Below, piece after piece: positions 25,661 through 34,546 of a stretch of 64,000 bases of DNA. The stretch lies in NCBI GenBank assembly GCA_002706765.1, contig PAJV01000056.1, positions 1 through 64,000 on the forward strand, written 5' to 3'. Numbering within the stretch: the first letter of the stretch is position 1; the number at the start of each line of letters is the position of its first letter. Origin of the DNA: Gimesia sp. (lineage in GTDB: Bacteria; Planctomycetota; Planctomycetia; Planctomycetales; Planctomycetaceae). The translations under genes were made by a program, and so were the position numbers. The notes under the pieces were generated by a model. The model was not told the origin of the DNA. It saw only the letters and a list, made by a program, of their open reading frames with translations, and ran no database searches.

Positions 25661-25972
25661 TCAAGACAACGGTAACTTCTCGTGACCTCGAACACGGAAT
25701 TCGCCACTATCATCCCGAAAAACGCTCAATTCCGGTTCTGCGTCATCGCCAGCTAGACCAATAAATGTCGGGGAGCCTTCTGCATAGGTGCCACTTGAAT
25801 CGAGGATTTCCCATGAGGTTAGTTCTTCGACCTGTCCGAAATGGTCGACGTTAATACATTCGACATCCTCGTTTGACATGTCTTCCGGCACTTCCAGAAT
25901 CACTTTTCGAACAGAGCAAATCACTTCTTCGCCTGTGATCTCCACTTCCACTCTCTTTGTTTTTGTACTCAT
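25661..25972 (-). CDS. Small acidic protein, paralogue of the 5.8-kb acidic protein
   Basis: 103 residues from ATG 25972 (MSTKTKRVEVEITGEEV), whose ATG overlaps the TGA of the upstream HTH gene (ATGA), showing translational coupling. The longer in-frame extension upstream overlaps the HTH gene and is not used. Nearly a third of residues are Asp/Glu. The sequence aligns with the C-terminal half of the protein at 5768-6460. It lies between the HTH and AEP genes, so a role in element replication control is likely; an acidic DNA-mimic is one possibility, not shown. Confidence 0.68.
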   Translation of the reverse strand: MSTKTKRVEVEITGEEVICSVRKVILEVPEDMSNEDVECINVDHFGQVEELTSWEILDSSGTYAEGSPTFIGLAGDDAEPELSVFRDDSGEFRVRGHEKLPLS

Positions 25973-26199
25973 CCTGCTTGTCCTTTCTTGTACAGCGTGG
26001 AGAGGTTTGTCAGGTCGTTTCGGGCGAAGTAGAATCTTCTCCCGACACGAACCTTTGGTGATTGCACACGGCCAGCCCTGATGTCCCTGTGAAGACGCTG
26101 AATACCAACACCGAGTTGACGTGCGGCTTCTGACACATTGAATAATCCAAAGACTTCTCTTCGTTCTGCTGCTGATGCTCTCACTAATCCTCCACACAA
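25969..26199 (-). CDS. Excisionase/MerR-like HTH protein
   Basis: 76 residues; a GTG at 26184, four bases after GGAGG, could be the true start. The centre reads FNVSEAARQLGVGIQRLHRD followed by IRAGRVQSPKVRVGRRFYF, the small winged helix used by excisionases and MerR-type DNA-binding proteins. It ends by overlapping the acidic protein gene. In mobile elements such proteins direct excision or regulate replication genes. It heads the operon HTH - acidic protein - AEP. Confidence 0.75.
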   Translation of the reverse strand: MCGGLVRASAAERREVFGLFNVSEAARQLGVGIQRLHRDIRAGRVQSPKVRVGRRFYFARNDLTNLSTLYKKGQAG

Positions 26200-27008
26200 T
26201 TGTTGTCTTTGTTATGTAGTAATCTGCTGACAAAACTCGGCGATATTTTTTAGGATTTCCAATCATGACAGCGCATGGCAGTGCTGCTAAGGTGATCGGA
26301 AAAAGCTGAGCCGAAGTCGGTGGTCAGCGGGACGCTGAAGAGGTCCAAAATGATTGGACGCAAAGCGTCAGTAGATGAGCGGTAAGTTGCTGTAGATTCA
26401 CTGTAATTGTGCGGCAATGATAACAAAAATACCGGTTTTTGCCCATAGCAATTTCAGTCAAGCTGATTGCTATGGGCAGTCGTTTCTCGAAAGACAATCT
26501 GACGGCATTTCAATTATTAGATGACGATGTTTGGGCGTGTTGCAAAAGACAAGCAACGAATGTACGCAAAATAAATCTCTTGACAATTCGACGCACCTGC
26601 GCTATCTTGGGCTTAACGACACGACGAGCTAATAACGCAGTCGAGTTCTGAGCAACTTGGATATCGGAGACTACTCCAGTATCCCCTATCGCTCCTCACT
26701 GTGAATCGTGTTGTGTCCGGTAACGGACAGCAGGTTGTATTTCAGTCACCGTTATCGTGGCCGATACGACTGACTCGTATTAAATCACATCAAAAGAAGC
26801 ATTCAGTGAATGTCGCTGCGCTTCCAAGGCGATGAGAACGAGCCGCATTATGTATTGCGACCCGAGTATCAACAAAATACTCAAGAAGAAACACTAATTG
26901 AGAATGACGCATCTGATAATAACAGGTGGGTCTACTTCTCTCGAACACTGGCAAAGGCTCCGTTATGCAATTTGCCAAATTCAAAACATGCAAAAGGAGA
27001 GCGGACTA
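26200..27008. other. Intergenic region with a long inverted repeat
   Basis: About 800 bp between the minus-strand HTH/AEP operon and the next plus-strand gene. I find no convincing gene. It contains a promoter-like TTGACA near 26578, a palindrome ACCGGT (26431-26436) and the inverted repeat described separately at 26441-26477. The location between divergent operons of a replication module makes an origin or control region plausible. Confidence 0.4.
26441..26477. repeat. Perfect 11-bp inverted repeat
   Basis: GCCCATAGCAA (26441-26451) and its exact inverse TTGCTATGGGC (26467-26477), with an inner CAG/CTG pair extending the stem. There is no T-run on either strand in the right position, so it is not a simple terminator. 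Candidate origin, operator or recombination site of the AEP module. Confidence 0.55.
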
Positions 27009-27210
27009 ATGGGAGTAGACAACGAAGAAACAATAGAAGCCGAATTACAGAGACTCAATTTTCGAGTATGGCTCAATTGTTCCAGACCAGAAACAGTATG
27101 AACGGTTTATGGAACTCTACGAAGAAGACTTGTATTACGCCGAAAGTCGATCAGATGTTTTTGAGTATGTCACGGAATTTTTAGAACACGAAATTGGGCA
27201 TGAGTATTGA
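27009..27210 (+). pseudogene. Small acidic gene with a one-base frameshift in a T-run
   Basis: From ATG 27009, which follows AAAAGGAGAG, the frame reads MGVDNEETIEAELQRLNF and then leaves a sensible sequence. Removing one T from the run at 27059-27062 restores a continuous reading: ...LQRLNFEYGSIVPDQKQYER... to ...TEFLEHEIGHEY and TGA at 27210, 66 residues in all. Either a recent frameshift or a sequencing error. The protein is acidic; family unknown. Confidence 0.55.
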
Positions 27211-27273
27211 ATGATGCAAAATATTCATTAGAAGAAAAGACCAATAATCAAAATCGAAAAAAGGAGTTCAGGA

Positions 27274-27735
27274 ATGTCAGAAGAAACAATATTTACAGAA
27301 GAAGAACTTACAGAAGCGTTAGAGAATTACACAAATCCTAATCATCCTGAGTTTGATCCAGCATTTGACGAGGAAATTAGGGCGACTAGACCAGACTGGT
27401 TTTCGGCAGATAAAGAATTTGTAGAAAACTGGTGTGACACAATCGCACATGTCATTGAAATGGTTAATGAAAGAATTAACTGCCCTGACGAGACATTGCC
27501 CGATGTCATCAAATCACACATTGATGCCGCAAATTTGGGTTGTGGGATTTCTTATATTGAAAGCGACAACCCAAACAGGGCAGAACAATCCTTGTTCTTA
27601 ACTGGCATGGCTCACAAATTTGTAGACGAGGCTGTAAAAGATGAGGTTTGTTTACGTCATCAATTGCCCGATGAATTTAGAACGAGTATTACAAAATCTA
27701 TATTGAGGTATGTTGAAGAATGTGAGGTGGTGTGA
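27274..27735 (+). CDS. Acidic hypothetical protein, 153 aa
   Basis: Start ATG 27274 preceded by AAAAGGAG. 153 residues with a strongly acidic N-terminus (EETIFTEEELTEALENY) and a helical body. No family is recognised. It follows the frameshifted small gene and is translationally coupled (TGATG) to a 27-residue frame. Probably an accessory gene of the ArdC-bearing element. Confidence 0.6.
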   Translation: MSEETIFTEEELTEALENYTNPNHPEFDPAFDEEIRATRPDWFSADKEFVENWCDTIAHVIEMVNERINCPDETLPDVIKSHIDAANLGCGISYIESDNPNRAEQSLFLTGMAHKFVDEAVKDEVCLRHQLPDEFRTSITKSILRYVEECEVV

Positions 27736-27818
27736 TGAAGGAATACTGTGTCCTGTATAAATTGGATCGAGCAATTGAGACTGAGAAATATGCCGGTTTT
27801 TGGACACAAAGTTTTTAA
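27735..27818 (+). CDS. Very short ORF coupled to the preceding gene, 27 aa
   Basis: ATG 27735 overlaps the stop of the 153-aa gene (TGATG). It encodes MKEYCVLYKLDRAIETEKYA then GFWTQSF and stops. The overlap suggests translation, but it may be the remnant of a longer protein. Confidence 0.3.
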   Translation: MKEYCVLYKLDRAIETEKYAGFWTQSF

Positions 27819-28159
27819 CCTGAAAACTGCCATTAGAATTAGCAAGCTGAAGAATAACTGGCAGACCTTTTTTGTGTCCATAATTTGTTGCAAGAAACTG
27901 ATGTTGCAAATAAAATAATCTTTGATAAAACTTACGCCACAAAGCTACTGAAAAAAATTTACGAGACACTGATAACTTACAGAACAGCTACATCCTCTTT
28001 ACTGGACGCTCCGCTATGAGCGTCAGCTTGCCTTATTCGGAAGCAAGGCGAGCCGCCTGCCAGCCCCATATACTGTGCTGGCATGATCCCCAAAATCACA
28101 ACTGCGTGGGATGCTGCGCAGTTTCATACAAGGATGCAGTTTCATACAAGGATGTAGTC
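27819..28159 (+). promoter_or_regulatory. Structured leader of the ArdC-like gene with a duplicated Shine-Dalgarno
   Basis: Before the gene at 28160 lie a 7-bp hairpin (GACGCTC 28005-28011 / GAGCGTC 28018-28024) and a tandem 18-bp repeat, CAGTTTCATACAAGGATG, at 28119-28136 and 28137-28154. Each repeat carries an AAGGA ribosome-binding core and an ATG. Upstream of 28005 I see no gene. The arrangement could tune translation of the antirestriction gene. Confidence 0.45.
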
Positions 28160-28987
28160 ATGCTAATGAAAAACAAGGCAGAAGATGCCGCACAACAAAT
28201 CCTCCAAGCGTTTGCAGAACCGAATGATCTCCCCAAGCCAATAGCCAGCGTATTTATCAACCGAAGAGACGGTTCGCCATGCCGAAAATGGACGTGGCGA
28301 AACCAGCTAATCGTTGCGATCAATGGTTGTTCTGATGCCCGTGGGTTTCGCCAGTGGGAAAAGGTTGGAAGACAAGTTAAGAAAGGTGAGAAATCCTTTC
28401 GTATCCTGTCTCCATTGACAAGAATTATCGACGAAGAAGAGTCCGAAAAAAGGCGAGTTGCAGTTTATGGCTTCAGAGGTACACCTGTGTTTGGAATCGA
28501 GCAAACTGAGGGCGATCCACTCACGGTAAGTAGTGACAGTATTCAGGAATGGCTCCACAACCTTCCACTCCGAGAAGTTGCCACGGAATGGGAGTTGTCG
28601 GTCGAAGCGTTCAATGGGCAAGGAGGACGCTGTCTCGGGCAATATCGACATGGAAAAGGATTCGCTCTTTGTGTCGAGGATCTTTCGACATGGTGCCATG
28701 AACTTGTACATGCGGCGGACGACCGAAATGGAAAACTGAAGGGAAGCAAGATCAACCAAGAGGTCGTTGCTGAACTTGGTGGCGCTGTGCTGCTCACGCT
28801 ACTTGGTTTTGAGCATGCTGCCGATCTTGGTGGATGTTGGAAGTACATCCAGCAGTATGCCAGAACAGATAATGAAAAAGCTCTGAAGAAGTGTGGTGAG
28901 GTGTTGGATCGAACTTGCGAAGCTGTAAGTCTGATTTTGGATACAGCCGAACCTCTGAGAGCCGACGTGCAGACGGTTACTGTGTAA
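28160..28987 (+). CDS. ArdC-like antirestriction protein with zinc-metallopeptidase motif
   Basis: 275 residues from ATG 28160 (ATG 28166 is an alternative). The N-terminal ArdC-type ssDNA-binding domain is visible: WTWRNQLIVAINGCSDARGF, RQWEKVGRQVKKGEKSFRIL and VYGFRGTPVFGIEQTEGDPL. The C-terminal part holds a zincin motif HELVH (180-184) with AELGGAVLL following, the third-ligand region. ArdC proteins enter recipient cells with conjugative DNA, shield it and counter type I and II restriction. The gene belongs to the plasmid-like block and lies on the same island as a BREX operon. Confidence 0.82.
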   Translation: MLMKNKAEDAAQQILQAFAEPNDLPKPIASVFINRRDGSPCRKWTWRNQLIVAINGCSDARGFRQWEKVGRQVKKGEKSFRILSPLTRIIDEEESEKRRVAVYGFRGTPVFGIEQTEGDPLTVSSDSIQEWLHNLPLREVATEWELSVEAFNGQGGRCLGQYRHGKGFALCVEDLSTWCHELVHAADDRNGKLKGSKINQEVVAELGGAVLLTLLGFEHAADLGGCWKYIQQYARTDNEKALKKCGEVLDRTCEAVSLILDTAEPLRADVQTVTV

Positions 28988-29065
28988 CTGCATCTTCTGG
29001 GACGTAGCTTAAGTGCTGTGTGTCCCGACAATACAATTTATGGATTGAACTCGAAAGGAATCAAA

Positions 29066-29668
29066 ATGGACAAAAAAGAAAAATGCCCCGACTGTGGAGT
29101 GGCTGTGGGCGAGCCACATAAAAATGAATGTGATGTTCAACGATGCTCTGCCTGCGGTGGTCAGCGGATCTCATGCGACTGTGAGACTCATGACCCACTG
29201 GCTTCGGTTTGGACTGGAGTCTGGCCGAAAAGAGTTACTCAAATAGATCTACAACTCACTGGAGATCCGAGTGAAACGACTCGTGGATCGGATAATGATC
29301 AGGAACTATCACCGGATGAACAAGATTTCTTGAGAGAGCTTGAGCAATATGTAGAGGATGACGACCAACCACAGCGACACGTGACGATCAAACAGCGGTT
29401 GCTGAGATATGTTGCTGTAAATCTTAACGAGGTGGCAACTCATACGGCTTCAGATGCCCTAAGTGACATGCTTTACGACGCCCATGAGCAAATGGCGGTC
29501 GATTTGCTGGAGCCGATCTTCGAGAGGTCTGAGTTCTGGACTCAGCGTATCGCTGCTGAATTACTGGGGCTGTCCACTGACGTTGAGTATGATTGTGAAG
29601 AATTAGTCAAAGAGTTCGAGCATCCAAGGAAGCAACTGAAGAATCTTAATAGCATCCAGACAGAATAA
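29066..29668 (+). CDS. Zinc-ribbon hypothetical protein, 200 aa
   Basis: ATG 29066 (MDKKEKCPDCGVAVG) follows GAAAGGAA and is preferred to the longer frame from 29018. The N-terminal 40 residues contain CPDC, C..QRCSACGG and CDCE, cysteine pairs of a zinc ribbon, then HDPLASVWTGVWP. The C-terminal 120 residues are helical and acidic. The N-terminal block recurs in hypothetical proteins as I recall it, but no function is known. It overlaps the next small gene by one base. Confidence 0.65.
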   Translation: MDKKEKCPDCGVAVGEPHKNECDVQRCSACGGQRISCDCETHDPLASVWTGVWPKRVTQIDLQLTGDPSETTRGSDNDQELSPDEQDFLRELEQYVEDDDQPQRHVTIKQRLLRYVAVNLNEVATHTASDALSDMLYDAHEQMAVDLLEPIFERSEFWTQRIAAELLGLSTDVEYDCEELVKEFEHPRKQLKNLNSIQTE

Positions 29669-29835
29669 TGAAAGAACCAACAATCACAGTCACCACGACA
29701 AATTCAGTCTATTACCTGACAATAGATGGATTCCTCAGAGCCACCCAAAACGGCTATTTGGATCATCTCGGATCAGAGGAAATTGTGTCCGTGGATGAAG
29801 GGTTTACTGTGGACTGGAAGAAGATCGGCTTCTGA
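29668..29835 (+). CDS. Small hypothetical protein, 55 aa
   Basis: ATG 29668 overlaps the preceding stop codon (TAATG). It encodes MKEPTITVTTTNSVYYLTID followed by GFLRATQNGY and ends DWKKIGF at TGA 29835. The coupled start and regular composition (short strands) favour a real gene despite its size. Family unknown. Confidence 0.5.
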   Translation: MKEPTITVTTTNSVYYLTIDGFLRATQNGYLDHLGSEEIVSVDEGFTVDWKKIGF

Positions 29836-29967
29836 GGAGTGGAGATGAGCAGAACTGTTCAATTTCAAAATCATGGTGATCATCAATAGCAAGCTTAGAC
29901 TTTAGCTGTTAATTTGAAGCAAGTGCATACTCTACTATTATATTACTATGATGCGAAGTCTGAAATA

Positions 29968-30654
29968 ATGAAACTGGCAACTCTTACCACCCAGCAAAAA
30001 CGATTGCTTGAAAGTTTCTCGGAGGCTGATGGCGTGGTAAAGTTCTTCATATTCGACTGTAAAGAAAATAGTTTCGACTCCGAAAATCATCGTAAAGCAG
30101 TCATCCTTGCCTTCAGAGAATTACAGCGTCAGTATGACGATGACGAAGAACGCTTTTCAAAAGAAGAAGGCATTCCAATAAGTGACGATTTTATGATAAC
30201 CATTGATGAAGATGCCGCTAATTGTTTAATACCAGCCCAGATCTCGTGGAATGATTTTCTTGGAACTAGGTATAACTTTGAACGCAATGGTCTAATCGTT
30301 CGTGGCAACAGTGATCTCTGGAACGAGTTTTTTTACTACACAGATCCAGTAAAGAGAAGAAACATTATTCCAGCGGAGGGAATCGACGATGGCATAGGAA
30401 CAGGTTTCGCATATGCCTTTTCTTCACCGCCGTGGGGAGGTGTAGACCTATCCGCAGAGGAACTTGGAATACTCTTCGACCAATTTCTGAAGTTTATCAT
30501 CTGTGGCTCTACCAACTCAATCATTTATGAATGGCCGACAAATTGGTCAAATTACTTAGACACTGAAGTAGAGTGGTGGGGTTCGTTTCTTTGGTCGCTA
30601 TCAAATTCTGATAGTAACCAGATTGTGGTTATCGCAGCATCAACTACAGGTTGA
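29968..30654 (+). CDS. Hypothetical protein, 228 aa
   Basis: The start at ATG 29968 (MKLATLTTQQKRLLESF) is preferred; the longer frame from 29914 has an unlikely N-terminus. Acidic alpha/beta protein; ISWNDFLGTRYNFERNG and SSPPWGGVDLSAEELG are its most distinctive stretches. No domain is recognised. No operon partner: the next gene begins 190 bp later. Confidence 0.6.
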   Translation: MKLATLTTQQKRLLESFSEADGVVKFFIFDCKENSFDSENHRKAVILAFRELQRQYDDDEERFSKEEGIPISDDFMITIDEDAANCLIPAQISWNDFLGTRYNFERNGLIVRGNSDLWNEFFYYTDPVKRRNIIPAEGIDDGIGTGFAYAFSSPPWGGVDLSAEELGILFDQFLKFIICGSTNSIIYEWPTNWSNYLDTEVEWWGSFLWSLSNSDSNQIVVIAASTTG

Positions 30655-30843
30655 TCGTAAATCGTTGCTGTGTTTCCGGCAAACATCTACCTCTATCAAC
30701 ATCAGGAGATTCTTCCGGCATCACCAATCATTCACCTGTTGCGACTGCCATTACAAGGGGTGTTTGTGCTGTGGGCTTATTGGTATACACGACCGGTAGT
30801 CTGACGGCAGTGAAAACTCAACCATGAACCATATGTGAATTGA

Positions 30844-31422
30844 ATGGAACGCATGAAGAAGCCGATCACTAACATGGACGATTACGCTGAACTCATGGCG
30901 AAGCATCTACGCACGCTCCGTCATTTTGAACGTTGCTTATTTTCCGTATGGTGTGCCGACCATTTGCTGACATCACATGCCGAACACCTCGAAGAAAATA
31001 TGTCAGAACTAGACCTGCGAACATTGCAGGAGATAGTGAATGATCTTTGGGATTCATTGTTGGGTGGTGTGATTCCTGAAACGGATCAACTGAATGCTCT
31101 CGACATGGAATTCATGGGAAACAATGATGAATGGTCTGCTCCGATGAAAGACATTCATCCCGCCGTATCTATCGTGAAGCAGAGCATCGGGATGTGCATT
31201 CTCTGTTGCCGCAGGAACGATGTAGGATTGGCTCAGACAATAGCCCAGTTAGTGATTGACTGCGTTGAATGCACGCTGGAAGAGAATGGTCCCAGTTTTT
31301 CACCTGATACCCTGTTCGAACATCCTCAGATTCAGCACGAACTTGAAACTCAGTTAGCTATGATTAAGCACCTGAAGGGGGAGTATGATTTGGATTCGAA
31401 TCTGAGGATGATGTTTAGGTGA
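30844..31422 (+). CDS. DUF416-like protein
   Basis: 192 residues, all helical. The segment RTLRHFERCLFSVWCADHLL followed by EEN.SEL and LQEIVNDLWDSL resembles the opening helices of the DUF416 (YjaG) family, in which a conserved W/C pair and an Lx2W segment are usual. The function of that family is unknown. It stands alone on the plus strand, convergent with the small membrane protein. Assignment is tentative. Confidence 0.5.
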   Translation: MERMKKPITNMDDYAELMAKHLRTLRHFERCLFSVWCADHLLTSHAEHLEENMSELDLRTLQEIVNDLWDSLLGGVIPETDQLNALDMEFMGNNDEWSAPMKDIHPAVSIVKQSIGMCILCCRRNDVGLAQTIAQLVIDCVECTLEENGPSFSPDTLFEHPQIQHELETQLAMIKHLKGEYDLDSNLRMMFR

Positions 31423-31434
31423 GGTTGTGAGGTT

Positions 31435-31800
31435 CTACCATCTGTGATTCTGTTCCGAGGAGTACCTATAGGTGACTCGCTCTCCATTTTCGATCCAACT
31501 GGCTTCACGTTTATCGTAGTCGTACTCGAAGCCTCTTTTCAGAGCCATCACCCACGAAAACTGATACATGACTTGGCTGACCAGTCCAATTCCGAACGGG
31601 ACGGCAATCAGCCAAAGTAAAGTCAAATGGAATGTGTTGCTCAGGCCTCGATAACCGAGATAGATGCCAACGCCAAAAAAGAGTAATAGCCCAATGAACT
31701 CGAGCAGTTCTGCGATTTCGTGAAGCCGGTAGCCCCAAGGTGTGCATTTCTGCTTACCAATTCGCTGGCTCTCGTGGTCCCACATTGGATATAGAAACAC
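31435..31800 (-). CDS. Small membrane protein, 121 aa
   Basis: 121 residues with two clear transmembrane segments (LLEFIGLLLFFGVGIYLGY and LTLLWLIAVPFGIGLVSQVMY) and a charged C-terminal tail (GFEYDYDKREASWIENGERV). Family unknown. It is the second-last piece of a minus-strand series that includes a fragment and the CHAT protease; 6 bp separate it from the fragment upstream. Confidence 0.6.
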   Translation of the reverse strand: MFLYPMWDHESQRIGKQKCTPWGYRLHEIAELLEFIGLLLFFGVGIYLGYRGLSNTFHLTLLWLIAVPFGIGLVSQVMYQFSWVMALKRGFEYDYDKREASWIENGERVTYRYSSEQNHRW

Positions 31801-31806
31801 GGTTGA

Positions 31807-32070
31807 TTATCCTCTCCGTATTTGCCCAACCCACTGAACCAGTTCCTTCAGATCGTCCACGTCCATTCCAGACACAAGTTCTTGCCGGTGGATGTCATGG
31901 ACGGCAAGAATGTGATCCTCGTGAAAGACGATCTCCTCACTTTGTTTTAGTCTGTGCAGTCGGGTTTCAACCAGTGGGTTGTCTACAGCATCACGGAAGA
32001 AACCACCCGATCTTTCTTCCACTCGGACCCAAAAATCCTCAAACCAGCCACGGGATGGGACACGATTCCA
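31807..32070 (-). pseudogene. C-terminal fragment of a FWVRV-type hypothetical protein
   Basis: The frame is open from after a TGA at 32071 and reads NRVPSRGWFEDFWVRVEERS, then GGFFRDAVDNPLVETRLHRL, FHEDHILAVHDI and ...LKELVQWVGQIRRG. No ATG is present; only a GTG (32022). FWV.V followed by a DNP block and a FHEDHI strand looks like the C-terminal half of a DUF2314-like domain. The same VPSRGW hexapeptide ends the truncated protein at 38067-38474, so the two loci hold complementary pieces of one gene family. Confidence 0.45.
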
Positions 32071-32097
32071 TCATTTTGTGTGCCTTCGTTCCCAAGT

Positions 32098-33996
32098 TCA
32101 CGACAAAACACTGCGAGCAACCTCATTGAGTCTTGCGAAGACTGCATCGCCATCCACCTTGAACTGCTTCTCCTCTTCATCACCGACTGTCCCCCCCTTG
32201 ATATCCCGATAAGTTGGGCTTTTTACACGCTTCTCAGAAAGCGTCTTCATGTCAGAGGCAATTCCTCGAATCCTGTTTGAGATTCCTGAATCCAATTTCA
32301 TTTCTGTCTCCGAGAACTCAAACAACTGCTTCGATGTACTTGCCAGCAGTGTCTTTGCTTCAGTAACGGTGAAAACAACAAGGTCGAAGCGTGACCAGCG
32401 ATTGCATGACAACTTGCACAGCTCCATCGCCTTCGATTCAGTACCATCAGTTGCACCACCGGAAGAAGTACCCACGAGATACATTCTGCTTGGATCAACA
32501 CCTGTTCTAGCCTTGAGGACAGGCACATCAGCGTCTGCAAATCCTTCGAGAGCCATTTGATTACAGCCTAACTCAAATGCCTGCTTGATACTCTTTCCCC
32601 ATGCGAGAGTCTGATAAAAGGCTGATGCGAATGCATTGGCGGCATCATCGTCCACTTCATCTGACATCGTAATCACGATATTAATATGTTCGACGATGCC
32701 GTCCGCTTGCGATTCAGAATCACAGGAGTTGAGAATGACGCATTGTACTTTGTCACGAAGAGTTTTGAAGAGAGATGCCAAGGCATCAGCAGGCACGATA
32801 TGGCTATCCCCATTGGCGTCTTCCAGAACGATGTCACCTGTATTGGAGCCGTGGCCGCTGAAGTGAACTATTGCAGGATCGTTCTTCAGCAGCGCTCGCT
32901 GCAAGTCGGTTACACGCACTGCCCATTCTTGTCTCAATTCGATTTCTTCTCGGGCGTTGCTCAAGTCCAGTTTCTCTCTGATGTTTCGGAGTTCTGCATC
33001 CAGCCGAAGTGGAGCAGAATCGAGAGGGTTTGCTGCCAAGAACAGGATTCTGAGTTTGTTATTATGGGACATGCTGCCTCGTTCAATTGCCTTTAGGGTT
33101 GTAAGATCAATTCGCCCCATGATCTTTAGCAGATCGGGATCATCATATAGGTCGGCGTAGATTTCGGGCCAGCGACTTTTGTTATCTTTTAAGAATGTCT
33201 CAACATTGCTACGGCATAATTGCGCCAGCCCTCGATACTGATCACACTCTGGATTTGCGTCACAAGCTGCCACACCCGCCCGATATGCGTCAAGAGTGTG
33301 TCGAACTAAGTCACAAGCAATGTCGTGTGGCAAGACGCCCGAAATGCCATGCGTTTTTTCAATGTGCTTTGCTAGTGCCCCAGAGCTGTTGGCAACCATT
33401 CCGAGGTAATTTCCAAGGGTCACTCGATAATAGCCGGGCACTCCAAGATTCTGTGAGTCGCCAACCAGTTGAGCCAATAATGGTAGGACCGTTCTGTATT
33501 CGTCAAGGGCTGAAATGAAATCATCTTGATCCCATGCCAATCTCGCTCGTATTGCTGATGTTGCAATCATGTCCAACCCTCTGAAGAAAAGAGCCTTATT
33601 CAGGGATGCAGTAAGTTTTGATTTTTCTTCTTCGGTGGCTGTAGTAAGTTTTGATTCGATTTGACTAATTTGTTCAGCGAGCATAACAGCAGCAGACTCT
33701 TGACACTTTTTAGCCTCATTGATTTCATGCCGCTCATAATGCCAAGCACGGAGCGTTACCTTGCTCTCATAGGTGTAATATGGGGCAAAAACTTCGAGGT
33801 GACTTCGAAGGTCGTCTGCTATGTCTGGTACTGAGAGTAATTCACGGGCGATGTTAGCCGCTTGCTCATACAGACGTGATGCTTCGAGGTTCGCATTATT
33901 ATTCTGGAGTGATACCCTTGTAGTGTCCTTGAGGTCGGATGCTTCAGAAATGAACTCATTCATCAGCTTGACTTTTAAGGTGATGTTGATACTCAT
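32098..33996 (-). CDS. CHAT-family (caspase-like) protease
   Basis: 632 residues. The N-terminal ~300 are helical, TPR-like (RLYEQAANIARELLS, ARLAWDQDDFISALDEYR). Residues 313-480 form a CHAT protease: RILFLAANPLDSAPLRLDAE, IVHFSGHGS with H382, and CVILNSCDS with C425, 43 residues apart, the His-Cys dyad of caspase-like CHAT enzymes. The C-terminal ~130 residues form a separate unassigned domain. CHAT proteases act as effectors in several bacterial defence systems (for example gasdermin activation), usually with a partner. No gasdermin or nuclease partner is next door, so this one may act alone or with the small membrane protein downstream. Confidence 0.82.
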   Translation of the reverse strand: MSINITLKVKLMNEFISEASDLKDTTRVSLQNNNANLEASRLYEQAANIARELLSVPDIADDLRSHLEVFAPYYTYESKVTLRAWHYERHEINEAKKCQESAAVMLAEQISQIESKLTTATEEEKSKLTASLNKALFFRGLDMIATSAIRARLAWDQDDFISALDEYRTVLPLLAQLVGDSQNLGVPGYYRVTLGNYLGMVANSSGALAKHIEKTHGISGVLPHDIACDLVRHTLDAYRAGVAACDANPECDQYRGLAQLCRSNVETFLKDNKSRWPEIYADLYDDPDLLKIMGRIDLTTLKAIERGSMSHNNKLRILFLAANPLDSAPLRLDAELRNIREKLDLSNAREEIELRQEWAVRVTDLQRALLKNDPAIVHFSGHGSNTGDIVLEDANGDSHIVPADALASLFKTLRDKVQCVILNSCDSESQADGIVEHINIVITMSDEVDDDAANAFASAFYQTLAWGKSIKQAFELGCNQMALEGFADADVPVLKARTGVDPSRMYLVGTSSGGATDGTESKAMELCKLSCNRWSRFDLVVFTVTEAKTLLASTSKQLFEFSETEMKLDSGISNRIRGIASDMKTLSEKRVKSPTYRDIKGGTVGDEEEKQFKVDGDAVFARLNEVARSVLS

Positions 33997-33999
33997 GAT

Positions 34000-34546
34000 C
34001 GTGGGTTTCTCATCTCAGGGCACTTTCTCCTGTCGTAGGCATTGCCGTTGTATTACAAGAGGAATGGCATCCGGGCTATGTATTGGCCGCTAGTCAGCGG
34101 GGACTGTTCTTAAACGAAATTGCGAAGGAATCGGCAACTCTTGCGAATGCCGGTTTATGTGTACGCAAATCGGACGTATCCGGCGATGCATTCAAAGTAT
34201 TGGATTTCTATTTCAAGAATCATAGCGATTTAGCAATGATTATACATTCATTTAATTTATTCTCCAGATTTTGCTCGCTCAATTCGCTCCACCACCAATG
34301 TTGTCACAAAGTCCAACATTCTTGATTATCGGTAATCCTACCTCGTCTTTCGCTCCAGCTTCAAAATGAAGTAAATTCACTGGGAATCCTCTATTGGAAC
34401 AACCCTAATATTTCTCGATGATAAAGGCTGCCGCACTTTTTTCAATCGAGTCGCCATTGCGGTTGATAAACAACTGCAAGTGGTCTACAATGTTCAGGTG
34501 TTTTCTTCAATCAATTAAACGACACTGCTAAACTGGAGCTAAGTAG
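34000..34546. other. Intergenic region with a short coding remnant
   Basis: About 550 bp between the divergent CHAT and HTH genes. On the minus strand 34405-34506 is open and reads RKHLNIVDHLQLFINRNGDS followed by IEKSAAAFIIEKY, which looks like a C-terminal protein fragment without a start. An 80-residue plus-strand frame (34083-34325) has poor composition and is not accepted. Confidence 0.35.

Noticed and set aside
34083..34325. 80-residue plus-strand frame in the CHAT-HTH gap
   Set aside because: Poor start, cysteine/histidine-rich tail and no ribosome-binding site.
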